A stretch of 64,000 nucleotides of DNA from Thalassotalea sp. Sam97 (GTDB lineage Bacteria > Pseudomonadota > Gammaproteobacteria > Enterobacterales > Alteromonadaceae): NCBI RefSeq assembly GCF_041379765.1, contig NZ_CP166919.1:1302001-1366000 (forward strand). Direction: 5' to 3'. Each line of letters begins with the position of its first letter. Position 1 is the stretch's first letter. A program made the translations under genes and the position numbers. Below the pieces are notes generated by a model. The model saw only the letters and a list, made by a program, of their open reading frames with translations. It ran no database searches and was not told where the DNA came from. This document shows positions 8,656-17,376 of the stretch, piece after piece.

Positions 8656-8748
8656 TTTTTTTCGTTTTACGAATCTAAATAATATGCTTATTTTTTAATG
8701 GCTTAACAAAGCAAAATTATAAACAAACAATATCATAAGGGTATGTGT

Positions 8749-8982
8749 ATGAAGCGTGTTTTATTGGCTTTAGGGTTAGTGAGTACAGCAGTTATGGCGT
8801 CAGAAGAACAAGCAAGTGTGGATTTTGTCCAAGATTCTTACAATTACTGCGTCGATTATGCAGAAGGTGAAGACAACAAAGATCAAGCCATTTTATTATG
8901 CGTTAACGAAGAGCTTGAAGCGTCAGGTTACAAGACATTTAAATCAGTAAAAGAAATTAAAGACTTTATTAAACAAAAGTAA
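8749..8982 (+). CDS. Small secreted protein of unknown function
   Basis: Not recognised. The start at 8749 was preferred over 8743 because AAGGG (8737-8741) is 7 bases from it and would almost touch the earlier ATG. The protein has 77 residues with a clear signal peptide (MKRVLLALGLVSTAVMA, cleavage before SEEQ). The mature part is acidic and has two cysteines (NYCVDY and LLCVNEE), which could form one disulphide. The C-terminal part VKEIKDFIKQK is charged and probably helical. It stands alone between noncoding regions with its own terminator-like hairpin. Confidence 0.7.
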   Translation: MKRVLLALGLVSTAVMASEEQASVDFVQDSYNYCVDYAEGEDNKDQAILLCVNEELEASGYKTFKSVKEIKDFIKQK

Positions 8983-9065
8983 GTAAATACGAATGCTATG
9001 AGTGGCTATTTTGCTAAGCATGTACAGCTAAGTGATACGCAGAGCTCTGGTTTTCATGTAACGTT

Positions 9066-9108
9066 ACGACCTTGAGTGACACTACAACATTACTCAAGGT
9101 CGTTTATC
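9066..9108 (+). terminator. Terminator-like hairpin after small secreted-protein gene
   Basis: A perfect 12-bp inverted repeat, ACGACCTTGAGT (9066-9077) and ACTCAAGGTCGT (9092-9103), with a 14-base loop. It is followed only by TTTATCTT, so the U tract is poor. It may serve both directions between the convergent genes. Confidence 0.55.
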
Positions 9109-9237
9109 TTAGTTGAAGGCCGTTTTTATCTGCTAGCTCGCGATGAGGTTTGATTGATGCAGCTAACAATTTTAACCATGGTTATTCGGTACAAACAGGT
9201 CGTGACAATAATAACCGTATTAGCGTGTTCATGATTT

Positions 9238-9993
9238 TCAATTAGGGTTCTTATCAGCACTTGTGTATGAACTGGTTGCTAACATTGACTTCATGATGTT
9301 GAGATATGTGTCTACCCAAAACCTTGCTTTGTTTTCGAAAAGATAATTCAGTAACTTGTCATGTTCATTGGCGCTTATAGCGAGGTAATCACCACCCACA
9401 CCGTGCATTAAAATGTTGATTAATTTTATATTTGGCGGCTGGCTTTCAATAAAGTTAATGATCTCGGTTGCTGTGATATTATCGGCAACGATTACTGTGG
9501 CAAAGTCTTGGGGCTCTTGTCCTTTAATTGCGATGAACATAGAGGATACGGCGGATAGATAATTTTTCCCGCCAGCATACTTATCGAAGCATGGTGGCGT
9601 AAACGTTCGCTCTAGCTTACCGTCAACGGCAGCTAATAACGTGTTAGCAACGCCTACTTCATCAACCATTTCTGCCACAGATTTATGATCCAGATCATTG
9701 TGAAGTTCAACCCAATCCCGATTGGCTTTTGAACCTTGGCAGGCATGAAATAGGGTGTGATTACCAAGTTCATGGCCTTGCTCGGCGAGAGAGCGCCATT
9801 CACCTAATCGCAATTGAAATGATGGAGACTTAGGCACCACATAAAATGACGCCTTGAGCTGATATTTATTGAGAGCGGGTACAGCAATATCGAGTTGGCT
9901 TGCCAATGCATCATCATATGACAGGCTGATTGCCACTTTCGCAAATGAATGGCTACAAAATAGGGCGATAATAACAACTAGGTACTTCATCAT
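9238..9993 (-). CDS. Secreted polysaccharide deacetylase-like protein
   Basis: The 251-residue protein begins with a signal peptide (to about SHSFA) and then shows the NodB-fold start VAISLSYDDA, where the aspartates bind the metal and act in catalysis. The metal-binding H-x3-H pair is in GHELGNHTLFHAC. A histidine near the C-terminus (LMHGVGGDYL) fits motif 5. The family removes acetyl groups from polysaccharides such as chitin, xylan or peptidoglycan. The substrate cannot be told here, and no sugar genes lie nearby. It is divergent from the lipoprotein gene at 10232. Two adjacent ATG codons at the start leave a one-residue doubt. Confidence 0.8.
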   Translation of the reverse strand: MMKYLVVIIALFCSHSFAKVAISLSYDDALASQLDIAVPALNKYQLKASFYVVPKSPSFQLRLGEWRSLAEQGHELGNHTLFHACQGSKANRDWVELHNDLDHKSVAEMVDEVGVANTLLAAVDGKLERTFTPPCFDKYAGGKNYLSAVSSMFIAIKGQEPQDFATVIVADNITATEIINFIESQPPNIKLINILMHGVGGDYLAISANEHDKLLNYLFENKARFWVDTYLNIMKSMLATSSYTSADKNPN

Positions 9994-10077
9994 TCTTGTA
10001 TTTAGTTTAATCTGAGAATTGCTCTATGCCTTCGATTAGCAATCTAAATGTGATAAAGACAATAGATGCTGTGCTAT

Positions 10078-10200
10078 GAGTTAAATTAACTCTTGAACTT
10101 GCTAAAAGCAAGTCGTCAGATAACGTTAATGTTAGAACAGAAATTGGTAGAACCCCCCCTAACATACTGATAGTAATATAAAAAGAAATGCTGTATGTTA
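10078..10200. promoter_or_regulatory. Palindromes in divergent intergenic region
   Basis: Between the divergent deacetylase and lipoprotein genes I see three inverted repeats. One is the 15-bp palindrome GAGTTAAATTAACTC (10078-10092). Another is ACTTGC/GCAAGT (10097-10113). The third is TAACATAC (10160-10167) with GTATGTTA (10193-10200), ending 31 bp before the lipoprotein start. They may be operators or mRNA structure. No factor is suggested by the motifs. Confidence 0.3.
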
Positions 10201-10231
10201 GAAAAAAACAATTACATAAGGGGTTTCTTAG

Positions 10232-11032
10232 ATGAGAACTATTATCTCGTTATTTGTCGTTATATTTATCAGTGGTTGTGCGCAAGTTTATGTTCCACCC
10301 ATACCTGACTATAGTGTCTCTAAGCAAGGTAAAATAGCGATTTATGTGCAAACTAAAAATAATCCAACTCATACCCATATTGGAACCACAATTTTCAATA
10401 ACTTTGAGAAAGCTTATCCGTTCTCTTGGAACATGCAACGCTCTATAGTCGATAGCTTTACGGATGAATTGCAAGGTAAACTAGGATATCAGGTAGTTGA
10501 TATAAGTGATGATACGTTGGCTACCAAGTTAACTAACTTTGTAGAAATAAAAAACAAGCAGTGGCAGTTCACACAAAACAGTGCCCAACATCGAAACTTT
10601 CTTATTGAACAAGGTTATGAAGCAGTAATTGTTATTAGGGAGTCTCCATCACTAGCTTCGCTAGAGTGCTCTCAATATGGCTGCAATGAATTTTATAGCC
10701 AAGGGGTAGGACTTTTTACACGTAGTTTTCTAGGTATGGATCGCTATCACGCTTCAGCCAGTTATGATATATCGATAGAGCTTCTGACATTACCCATTGA
10801 ATTGACACAGTTAAATGAGTTCCGGGCGATGACACAATGGCAACGTAAAAATAAATTAGTAGACAGCTTTAATGATCCAAAAGTATTTGATGATATAACT
10901 GAACAAGAGTTAAAGCCGATACAGGATGAAATATTAAATTATTTTACTGAGTTAGCACAATTGACAGGTTCTTATATGAACTATAGCAATCCACCAAAAA
11001 ATGAAGCAGCAAAGACGGCTTCTACCCAATAA
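10232..11032 (+). CDS. Lipoprotein of unknown function
   Basis: Not recognised. A lipoprotein signal is clear: MRTIISLFVVIFISGC with the lipidated Cys at residue 16. The 266-residue protein has no membrane segment after that. The next residue is Ala, so outer-membrane sorting is likely (inference). The middle part contains two close cysteines in LECSQYGCNEF. AAGGGG precedes the start by about 9 bases. It is a single-gene unit facing the RNase-like gene at 11134. Confidence 0.75.
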   Translation: MRTIISLFVVIFISGCAQVYVPPIPDYSVSKQGKIAIYVQTKNNPTHTHIGTTIFNNFEKAYPFSWNMQRSIVDSFTDELQGKLGYQVVDISDDTLATKLTNFVEIKNKQWQFTQNSAQHRNFLIEQGYEAVIVIRESPSLASLECSQYGCNEFYSQGVGLFTRSFLGMDRYHASASYDISIELLTLPIELTQLNEFRAMTQWQRKNKLVDSFNDPKVFDDITEQELKPIQDEILNYFTELAQLTGSYMNYSNPPKNEAAKTASTQ

Positions 11033-11133
11033 CCGAATAGCGTTACACTTTAACGCTGTAGTAAGAGCCTTTAAGTGAGTGGGGTCTAAGTGCCCCCCAT
11101 TTTAAAATATCCTATAGCTAGTTAGAGAGTTCA

Positions 11134-12534
11134 TTAAAACGCGATGACTTGCCCCTTCATGGGGATTTCTGCTCTTATCTTAAGCGTTTGCCAAATTTTA
11201 TGGCCAAGGGTATCTAACGCATCGGCTTCACCGTGGACCAGCACGACTCTTGGTGCGGGCGAGAAGTGGTTTAACCAATCTAACAATCCTTGCTGCCCAG
11301 CATGAGCCGAAAAGCCTCCTAAGGTTTCGATATTGGCATTAACTTGTAATGTTTCACCAAATAACTTGATGTATTTAACCCCATCAACAATAGCTCGACC
11401 AGGGGTTCCTTGCGCCTGATAGCCCACAAAAATAACGGTATTTCGCTTATCCCAAATACGATGCTTGAAATGATGGGTAATGCGCCCACCGGTACACATA
11501 CCGCTACCAGCAATAATAATGGCATGATTTTTAATATTATTGATAGCCATTGAATGTTCGGCCTCAATAGTTAAATGCAACGATGAAATAAAGTTTTTCA
11601 ATAAACTTGCATCGCCGGTTGATAGCGACTGTACTCCTTCGCAATCAAGCGTTGTTAACCAGTCATCGTAAATACGAGTAACTTCGATGGCCATTGGACT
11701 ATCAAGAAAAATCGTCCAGTCATCTAATTCATTATTCTGTTGTAATTTGCCTAAATACAGTAACAGCTCTTGAGTTCTACCCACCGCGAATGCCGGTATC
11801 AATGCGTTACCACCTCTTTGAAATGCGTCGGCTAAAATTTGCTTAAACTGCGCCATGGTGTCAGTTAAGTCACGATGATTTCTATCGCCATATGTACCTT
11901 CCATCATGACGACATCGGCGTGCTCAACAATCTCAGGATCGTTCATTAAAACGGTACCGTGTTTGCCTAAATCACCACTGTAAACTAATGTTTTTTTGCT
12001 TTCATGCTCTGTTATCGTTAACTTGCTAATGGCCGAGCCAAGAATATGACCAGCATCCAGTAACGTGGCATCAATGTCAGCAGATACCGAAAAGCGTTGT
12101 TTGTAGGCCATGGGGCGGCACAGTTTGAGTACATTTTCTATATCTTCTTTTGTGTATCCTTCATTTATGATGGGTTTTCCCTGTCGTTGATTTTTGCGGT
12201 TAATTCGCTTGAGGTCATTTTGATAAAGGCTGTAAGAATCGAACAACATGATCGGTAACAGTTGTGCCGTAGCTAACGTACAATATATCGGGCCTTTAAA
12301 CCCTTCGTGCACTAACATGGGTAATCTGCCACTGTGATCGAGATGGGCATGAGAAAGAATCACTGCGTCTATCATCGCAGGATTAAAATCAAATGGCTCA
12401 GCTTCTAGATGACGTCGCACGCGACTGCCTTGATGTAGCCCACAGTCGAGTAATACGGTACTTTTGTTGGTTTTCAGTAAATGACACGAACCTGTAACTT
12501 CTTGGGCTGCGCCGTAACATGTTATGGTGGCCAA
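11134..12534 (-). CDS. MBL-fold beta-CASP ribonuclease-like protein
   Basis: This is a metallo-beta-lactamase plus beta-CASP protein of the bacterial RNA-processing type. The TTG start at 12534 was chosen because AGGAG lies 6 bases upstream and the protein then begins MATITCYGAAQEVTGSCH, as relatives do; the GTG at 12555 overlaps that site. It has 466 residues. Zinc ligands are HAHLDH (residues 62-67), the later SGDLG and the C-terminal SAHA motif; beta-CASP motifs include PAFAVGRTQE and GSGMCTGGRI. No KH domain is present. The family contains exo/endoribonucleases, but the substrate of this subgroup in gammaproteobacteria is not established. Confidence 0.85.
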   Translation of the reverse strand: MATITCYGAAQEVTGSCHLLKTNKSTVLLDCGLHQGSRVRRHLEAEPFDFNPAMIDAVILSHAHLDHSGRLPMLVHEGFKGPIYCTLATAQLLPIMLFDSYSLYQNDLKRINRKNQRQGKPIINEGYTKEDIENVLKLCRPMAYKQRFSVSADIDATLLDAGHILGSAISKLTITEHESKKTLVYSGDLGKHGTVLMNDPEIVEHADVVMMEGTYGDRNHRDLTDTMAQFKQILADAFQRGGNALIPAFAVGRTQELLLYLGKLQQNNELDDWTIFLDSPMAIEVTRIYDDWLTTLDCEGVQSLSTGDASLLKNFISSLHLTIEAEHSMAINNIKNHAIIIAGSGMCTGGRITHHFKHRIWDKRNTVIFVGYQAQGTPGRAIVDGVKYIKLFGETLQVNANIETLGGFSAHAGQQGLLDWLNHFSPAPRVVLVHGEADALDTLGHKIWQTLKIRAEIPMKGQVIAF

Positions 12535-12800
12535 TAGATGCTCCTGTTGTAACACAAAGTGATCGCATTATTTCCTGTAACTATAGCAGGGGAACTATGT
12601 TGCTAGATGATTAACTGCGCTAGAGTGTTAGCCGAGCAAAGGCATTTTAAACTAAGCTTTTAAGCTTAACGGTTTCAGCGATACGAAGTGTATGATCTAT
12701 TTTCAATTGTAGTTTTGTTAGCGTCCTTCAAAAATAACGTCATTTACACCGCGATTTATACATGCCACAATCCAGCTAAACCTTATCTTTTTACTAATAC

Positions 12801-13817
12801 ATGGATTCACTTAACGTCGTTAACTTAGTTCAATCTGGCACAATAACAGTGGGTATATTAGGGGGCTTTTTGTTATGGCGAGTACAAGAGTTTAAAGGGA
12901 TTGCTGTATTACTATGTCTTATCACAGCAGCGTGTTTGATAAATATCGTAGAAGAAACGGGTATCACTCGAGACTGGTATTTAATCAGTCCTGTTTTCAT
13001 TATTCTATTTGGTCCAGCAACGTATTTGGCGGCGAAATATGCGCTTAACAGTCGTTTAAATAAGCAAGATTATTGGCACTTGCTACCTGCGCTTATCGCA
13101 TTGCCGTTCACTTCTTATGTCCATGTTATTATTGCCCTCGGTACTCTTTGGCGAGTGATATACGCCTTCCTTACAGCATCCATGTTAATTAACTATAAAA
13201 AGCACATGGATGAGCAACGCTCAGACTCGGATGAATATTCACTAAATTGGCTTGTGTGGCTACTGATTATTGTCACTATATTCAACCTGATTGATTTATT
13301 ACGACTTAACCTTCAACCAGTGTTGCCATACGACGTGAACGTATTGGGGCAGGGTATTAATAACTTTGTTTGGTTAATCGCTAGCATGGTCATTATATAC
13401 CGATTTGCTAATTTAGATGGCCTGCCGAAACAGCCCAAGAAAGTGAACCAGAGCAGTGCAGACACGTCTAATGAGCAAGGCTATGAAACAATATTCGTCG
13501 AATTAAATAAACTCATCCTTGAAAATCAGTGGTATTTAACACCGCGTTTAACACTAGCAAATGTTAGCGAATTAACAGGTATTCAAACCCGAGATATATC
13601 CCGAGCAATCAATTTGCATACCCAAAAATCGTTTAATGAATACATTAATCAGTTTAGAGTAAAGGCTGTATGCGAAAAATTACAAGCCAATAGTTATAAC
13701 TCATTAACGGATATCGCATTTAATGCTGGCTTTAGTTCGAAAGCCTCCTTTAATAAAGTGTTTAAACAGGTGCTTGGTAAAACGCCTACAGAATACAAAT
13801 TAAGTCTAGGATCATGA
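12801..13817 (+). CDS. Membrane-anchored AraC-family regulator
   Basis: The 338-residue protein has about seven hydrophobic segments in residues 8-200, a variable linker (KQPKKVNQSSADTS), and a C-terminal AraC/XylS double helix-turn-helix. Recognisable pieces are LANVSELTGIQTRDISRAIN and LTDIAFNAGFSSKASFNKVFKQVLGKTPTEYK. The membrane part suggests it senses something at or in the inner membrane. It lies 86 bp upstream of a secreted amidohydrolase on the same strand, which may be its target (inference). Its stop codon lies inside a perfect 15-bp inverted repeat. Confidence 0.88.
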   Translation: MDSLNVVNLVQSGTITVGILGGFLLWRVQEFKGIAVLLCLITAACLINIVEETGITRDWYLISPVFIILFGPATYLAAKYALNSRLNKQDYWHLLPALIALPFTSYVHVIIALGTLWRVIYAFLTASMLINYKKHMDEQRSDSDEYSLNWLVWLLIIVTIFNLIDLLRLNLQPVLPYDVNVLGQGINNFVWLIASMVIIYRFANLDGLPKQPKKVNQSSADTSNEQGYETIFVELNKLILENQWYLTPRLTLANVSELTGIQTRDISRAINLHTQKSFNEYINQFRVKAVCEKLQANSYNSLTDIAFNAGFSSKASFNKVFKQVLGKTPTEYKLSLGS

Positions 13818-13847
13818 TTATTCCAGGTGAAAATCATGATCCTAGAC
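13804..13847. repeat. Perfect 15-bp inverted repeat over the araC stop codon
   Basis: GTCTAGGATCATGAT (13804-13818) and ATCATGATCCTAGAC (13833-13847) with a 14-base loop. The first arm encodes the last residues and stop of the AraC regulator. There is no T run, so it is not a standard terminator. It may act as a 3' stabiliser, an attenuator before the amidohydrolase, or an operator. Confidence 0.6.
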
Positions 13848-13903
13848 GCTTCTAAGTAAGGCGCGTGTTAATTTCTCTACATATTATTTAAGAGGAGTTA
13901 ATC

Positions 13904-15283
13904 ATGAATCTACAAACGCTAATAATAACATCTATAGTGTTTATCTTGTCATTGTTTACGTCGCCAGCATCTGCTGCAATACAGCAAGGCAGTAATAGCT
14001 TTATACTCAAAAACGTTAACATCGTTGACGTTGAAAATGAGCGCATAATTTACAACCAAACTCTGTACATAAAAGACGGCATCATCGCTTCAATATTAAA
14101 CGAGCGCGAAACCACTTCGTTAGACGTTACCGGCGTAAAATCCTATAACGCTGATGGCGGTTATATCACACCTGGGTTAATCGATATGCACGTCCATATA
14201 TACGAGCCAGCGGCTTACTTGATGACGTTAAGTCATGGGGTAACTCATGTGCGCATCATGAATGGTGTACCAAAGCAACTGGAATGGCGAGACAAAATCG
14301 CTGCAGGCGAAATGCTAGGCAGTACCTCAACAGTGAGTAGCCCTATTATTTCTGGCAACAAAAGCGCACTTTTGCAGCACGGCGTAGCAACGGCAAGTGA
14401 GGCAAAGCAAGCGGTGGCGAAATATCATCAACAAGGCTATGACTTAATCAAGGCGTATGGTAGTCTCAATCAAGAGACTCTTACTGCCATTGTTGCAGAG
14501 GTTAATGCACGCAATATACCGGTTGCAAAACATGGCCCCCACGCATCGGGCGATATGCCGATATCGGCTTTGACAGGCTTTCAATCTTTTGAACATGCCG
14601 AAGATATTTACCAGGGGCCATTAAACTATACATTTGATGCCGATAAATTAGCGGCGATAGCCAAAGAAATAAGCGCAGTAAACGTACCCGTTACGCCAAC
14701 GCTGAATATTTTTTATCAGCTGACAAAATTAAGTAATGAAAAACACCATTACCTTGAGCAACAACCAACACAGTACATACCGAACATTATTAAGTTTCAT
14801 GCAAACAGAGATCAGGTTAAGCGTTGGCTAACTTCGTCAAAAGAGATGGCGTTACATAACAAGCGAACCATGGAATTTTTGCGATACACAACAAAAGTCT
14901 TAGATCAACATGGCGTTGAGTTACTGGTGGGATCGGATTCTGGCGTACTGCTATCGCCTCATGGGATTGCCACTCATACCGAAATGCAGCTGATGCATGA
15001 GTCTGGCTTGAGTAACTTTGATGTGTTGGCTGCAGCCACCATTAACCCAGCCAAAGCATTAAAGTTAGATAAACAAATAGGCAAAATTGCACAGGCATTC
15101 AACGCTGATTTTATATACACAAAAAACAACCCCATTGAAGATTTAGCAACGCTTAAACATCCAGTAGCTGTGGTAAAAAATGGCTTCTGGTACGCTAGCC
15201 ATGAGTTGAACAGAATGCGCGATGAGGCTATTGAGAAAAGAAGCGTCTGGCAAGAAGCGACCACACTTTACCAAGCATTATAA
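13904..15283 (+). CDS. Secreted amidohydrolase-family protein
   Basis: The 459-residue protein has a signal peptide (cleavage near PASA) and an amidohydrolase (imidazolonepropionase/prolidase-like) TIM barrel. The metal-binding set is visible: MHVHIYEP, the lysine in YDLIKAYGS, HGPHASGD, SFEHAED, and the aspartate in LVGSDSGVLL. The C-terminal part NADFIYTKNNPIEDL is the usual beta-sandwich that completes the fold. Periplasmic members act on dipeptides or other amides; the substrate cannot be fixed. GAGG precedes the start. It is downstream of the AraC regulator and overlaps a 50-codon ORF at its stop. Confidence 0.83.
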   Translation: MNLQTLIITSIVFILSLFTSPASAAIQQGSNSFILKNVNIVDVENERIIYNQTLYIKDGIIASILNERETTSLDVTGVKSYNADGGYITPGLIDMHVHIYEPAAYLMTLSHGVTHVRIMNGVPKQLEWRDKIAAGEMLGSTSTVSSPIISGNKSALLQHGVATASEAKQAVAKYHQQGYDLIKAYGSLNQETLTAIVAEVNARNIPVAKHGPHASGDMPISALTGFQSFEHAEDIYQGPLNYTFDADKLAAIAKEISAVNVPVTPTLNIFYQLTKLSNEKHHYLEQQPTQYIPNIIKFHANRDQVKRWLTSSKEMALHNKRTMEFLRYTTKVLDQHGVELLVGSDSGVLLSPHGIATHTEMQLMHESGLSNFDVLAAATINPAKALKLDKQIGKIAQAFNADFIYTKNNPIEDLATLKHPVAVVKNGFWYASHELNRMRDEAIEKRSVWQEATTLYQAL

Positions 15284-15435
15284 TGACTCGCCTTTGGACA
15301 TCAGCAACTAAGATAATAGCTGCCGATGTGCTACCAACTAAACTATGTGGCAATTTAATAACCATGCGTGGCATTGAATCGACTGCAGACAACTGGCTAC
15401 AATCATCCAAATGGACCATGTTAGCAGGGCACTAG
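15283..15435 (+). CDS. Possible 50-residue microprotein coupled to the amidohydrolase
   Basis: An ATG overlaps the amidohydrolase stop as TAATG, the classic stop-start coupling. The frame runs 50 codons (MTRLWTSATK... to ...KWTMLAGH). It has no signal peptide and no domain I recognise. Either it is a small translated gene or chance; the overlap geometry is the only support. Confidence 0.3.
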   Translation: MTRLWTSATKIIAADVLPTKLCGNLITMRGIESTADNWLQSSKWTMLAGH

Positions 15436-15488
15436 ATTCTATATAGTCATGTACCAATAAAGCATTAGCTTGATACGCTACAACATCG

Positions 15489-15532
15489 CGTTATTTGAAG
15501 GCCCTGATGATAGGAGGCCTCAAAAAATAACG
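15489..15532. repeat. Hairpin between amidohydrolase and gntR
   Basis: Arms CGTTATTT (15489-15496) and AAATAACG (15525-15532) enclose a second stem around AGGCC/GGCCT. No clean T tract follows in either direction. Apart from this, the microORF and the gntR operators, the 428 bp before gntR show nothing else. Confidence 0.5.
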
Positions 15533-15618
15533 AGCGCTTCATTTTCAAACATATGTTTGTCGTACAAAACTGGTGTAAAAACCTTGTTATAAGCGGAAAT
15601 ATTCAATTGAGCTTGATT

Positions 15619-15630
15619 ATTGTCGACAAT
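15619..15630. promoter_or_regulatory. GntR-type operator 1, ATTGTCGACAAT
   Basis: A perfect 12-bp palindrome ATTGTCGACAAT located 16 bp upstream of the putative -35 of gntR. An identical copy lies at 15691-15702. Two exact copies of a 12-mer palindrome within 84 bp are very unlikely by chance. The motif is like those of FadR-subfamily GntR regulators of methylcitrate genes. Confidence 0.7.
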
Positions 15631-15645
15631 ATTTCCTTTTAGCCC

Positions 15646-15673
15646 TTGACTTCAAGTTTAATTTAGCTAGTAT
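15646..15673 (+). promoter_or_regulatory. Putative promoter of gntR-prpBC
   Basis: TTGACT (15646-15651), a 16-bp spacer, and TAGTAT (15668-15673). It lies between the two ATTGTCGACAAT palindromes, so a repressor bound at both sites would enclose it. The predicted start of transcription near 15680 leaves a leader of about 32 bases. Confidence 0.5.
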
Positions 15674-15690
15674 CTTTCGGTATCACTTAG

Positions 15691-15702
15691 ATTGTCGACA
15701 AT
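15691..15702. promoter_or_regulatory. GntR-type operator 2, ATTGTCGACAAT
   Basis: Identical to operator 1 and placed just after the expected transcription start, 9 bp before the gntR GTG codon. Repression by blocking elongation or ribosome access is possible. A related 10-of-12 match (ATTGTCGACAGA) lies inside gntR at 16288-16299. Confidence 0.7.
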
Positions 15703-15711
15703 TTTAATATT

Positions 15712-16398
15712 GTGAAAAACCCAGCACAAAAAATCGCCGTAACCACCGCTGACAAAATTTTTGAAAGCCTACAGTACGATATTGTTGAAGGACATATCGC
15801 TCCGGGTAGCAAGATCAGTGAACCCGAGCTTTCTAGAAAATATCAGGTGAGCAGATCAACACTGCGGGAGGCGTTAAATCGTTTAGAAAAGTGCCACTTA
15901 ATTGAACGCAAAGCCAATGTCGGCTCTCGTGTTGTCGAATGTACGATTACCGGTTTATTAGAAATTTATCAGGTACGTGAGGCATTAGAGGGCATGGCTT
16001 GTCGTTTAGCGGCACAGAATATGAGTGATGCAGAAATTGCTGAGTTAAAAAGTGTACTCAACGTGCATGCCAATACCGAAGGCCTCAAAGAGGGCGTGGC
16101 GTATTATCAAGAAGAGGGTGATTTAGATTTTCACTATCGTGTCATTCTTGGTAGCCACAATCAGCAGTTAATCAATATTTTATGTTTTGAGTTATATCAT
16201 TTGGTACGTATGTATCGTTGTCAATTTGGTATGAACAGTCCTCGGGCAACACGGGCTTTTGATGAACATCGACATATTTTAACTGCCATTGTCGACAGAG
16301 ACGGTGAATTAGCCGAGATGTTAATGCGCCGACATATTGCCGCATCTCGCAAAAATATCGAAAAAAAATTACAAAGAACACAAGAAAAGGAAGATTAA
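15712..16398 (+). CDS. GntR-family (FCD) regulator of the methylcitrate genes
   Basis: The 228-residue protein has an N-terminal GntR winged helix (DIVEGHIAPGSKISEPELSRKYQVSRSTLREALNRLEK) and a C-terminal FCD helical domain with the ligand or metal residues in DLDFHYRVI, FELYHLVRMYR and FDEHRHIL. It sits directly before prpB with one base between them, so it is autoregulated with its targets. In Shewanella and relatives a GntR regulator (called PrpQ in regulon reconstructions) replaces the sigma54-type PrpR; this gene fits that role. The GTG start at 15712 lacks a clear Shine-Dalgarno, perhaps because the operator occupies that place. Confidence 0.9.
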   Translation: MKNPAQKIAVTTADKIFESLQYDIVEGHIAPGSKISEPELSRKYQVSRSTLREALNRLEKCHLIERKANVGSRVVECTITGLLEIYQVREALEGMACRLAAQNMSDAEIAELKSVLNVHANTEGLKEGVAYYQEEGDLDFHYRVILGSHNQQLINILCFELYHLVRMYRCQFGMNSPRATRAFDEHRHILTAIVDRDGELAEMLMRRHIAASRKNIEKKLQRTQEKED

Positions 16399-16399
16399 C

Positions 16400-17290
16400 A
16401 TGACAACAAGACTGTCTCCTGGCGCTAAGTTCCGTCAGGCACTGGAAAACAATAAGCCGTTGCAAATCGTTGGTACTATCAACGCCTATTCTGCAATGAT
16501 GGCCGAGCAGTTAGGTCACCAAGCGATTTACTTATCAGGTGCTGGTGTTGCGAATGCCTCGTATGGTCTGCCAGATTTAGGTATGACTTCTCTTAATGAC
16601 GTTATCGCTGACGTACAACGCATTACCTCAGCATCATCTTTGCCATTGTTGGTTGATATCGATACCGGTTGGGGTGGTGCATTTAACATTGCTAAAACCA
16701 TTCGTGATATGGAAAAAGCTGGCGCAGCTGCGGTGCACATAGAAGATCAGGTAGCGCAAAAGCGTTGTGGTCACCGTCCAAATAAAGAAATCGTATCTAT
16801 TGAGGAAATGGTTGATCGTATTAAAGCGGCAGTTGATGCTCGTACTGATCCAAACTTTTTCATCATGGCGCGTACTGATGCGTTTGCTCAAGAAGGCTTA
16901 GAAGCTGCTATCGAGCGTGCACAAGCATATGTTGCTGCTGGCGCTGACGGTATTTTTGCCGAAGCGGTACAAACCGAAGAGCATTACCGAGCTTTTGCTG
17001 ACGCATTAGACGTACCAATCTTAGCGAACATTACTGAGTTTGGTAAAACAGAACTTTGGAATAAAGCGCAGTTAGGCGAGTGGGGATGTGCAATGGTACT
17101 TTACCCATTATCAGCGTTCCGAGCGATGAACAAAGCGGCTGAAAACGTATACAAGACCATTTTAGCTGACGGCGACCAAACCGCGGTACTTGATACAATG
17201 CAAACGCGTATGGAGCTATACGATTACTTAGGTTACCACGAGTACGAGCGCAAGCTAGATTCGCTGTTTGCCGAAGGCAAAAATAAATAA
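16400..17290 (+). CDS. prpB: 2-methylisocitrate lyase PrpB
   Basis: PrpB splits 2-methylisocitrate into pyruvate and succinate, the last step of the methylcitrate cycle. The start at 16400 was set by AAGGAAG at the end of gntR and by the N-terminus MTTRLSPGAKFRQAL; 296 residues compare with 296 in E. coli. The isocitrate lyase/PEP mutase signature is KRCGHRPNKEIVS, with metal ligands in DIDTGWGG and HIEDQ. The last codons are followed by an 86-bp gap before prpC without a terminator. Confidence 0.97.
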   Translation: MTTRLSPGAKFRQALENNKPLQIVGTINAYSAMMAEQLGHQAIYLSGAGVANASYGLPDLGMTSLNDVIADVQRITSASSLPLLVDIDTGWGGAFNIAKTIRDMEKAGAAAVHIEDQVAQKRCGHRPNKEIVSIEEMVDRIKAAVDARTDPNFFIMARTDAFAQEGLEAAIERAQAYVAAGADGIFAEAVQTEEHYRAFADALDVPILANITEFGKTELWNKAQLGEWGCAMVLYPLSAFRAMNKAAENVYKTILADGDQTAVLDTMQTRMELYDYLGYHEYERKLDSLFAEGKNK

Positions 17291-17376
17291 TAACAATGAT
17301 TACAGCGCCGATTTCGTTCCATGTGTTTACTGAAATACGGCGCCCACATTACAACAAAAATTAATAGGAAGAGAAT

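Larger units (their letters stand above)
8202..8748. other. 547-bp gap between tatD and the small secreted-protein gene
   Basis: It contains the candidate minus-strand RNA (8276-8422) and a TTGTCGACAAT palindrome (8645-8655). The rest (about 8460-8740) is very AT-rich and shows no open frame of note on either strand. Confidence 0.6.
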
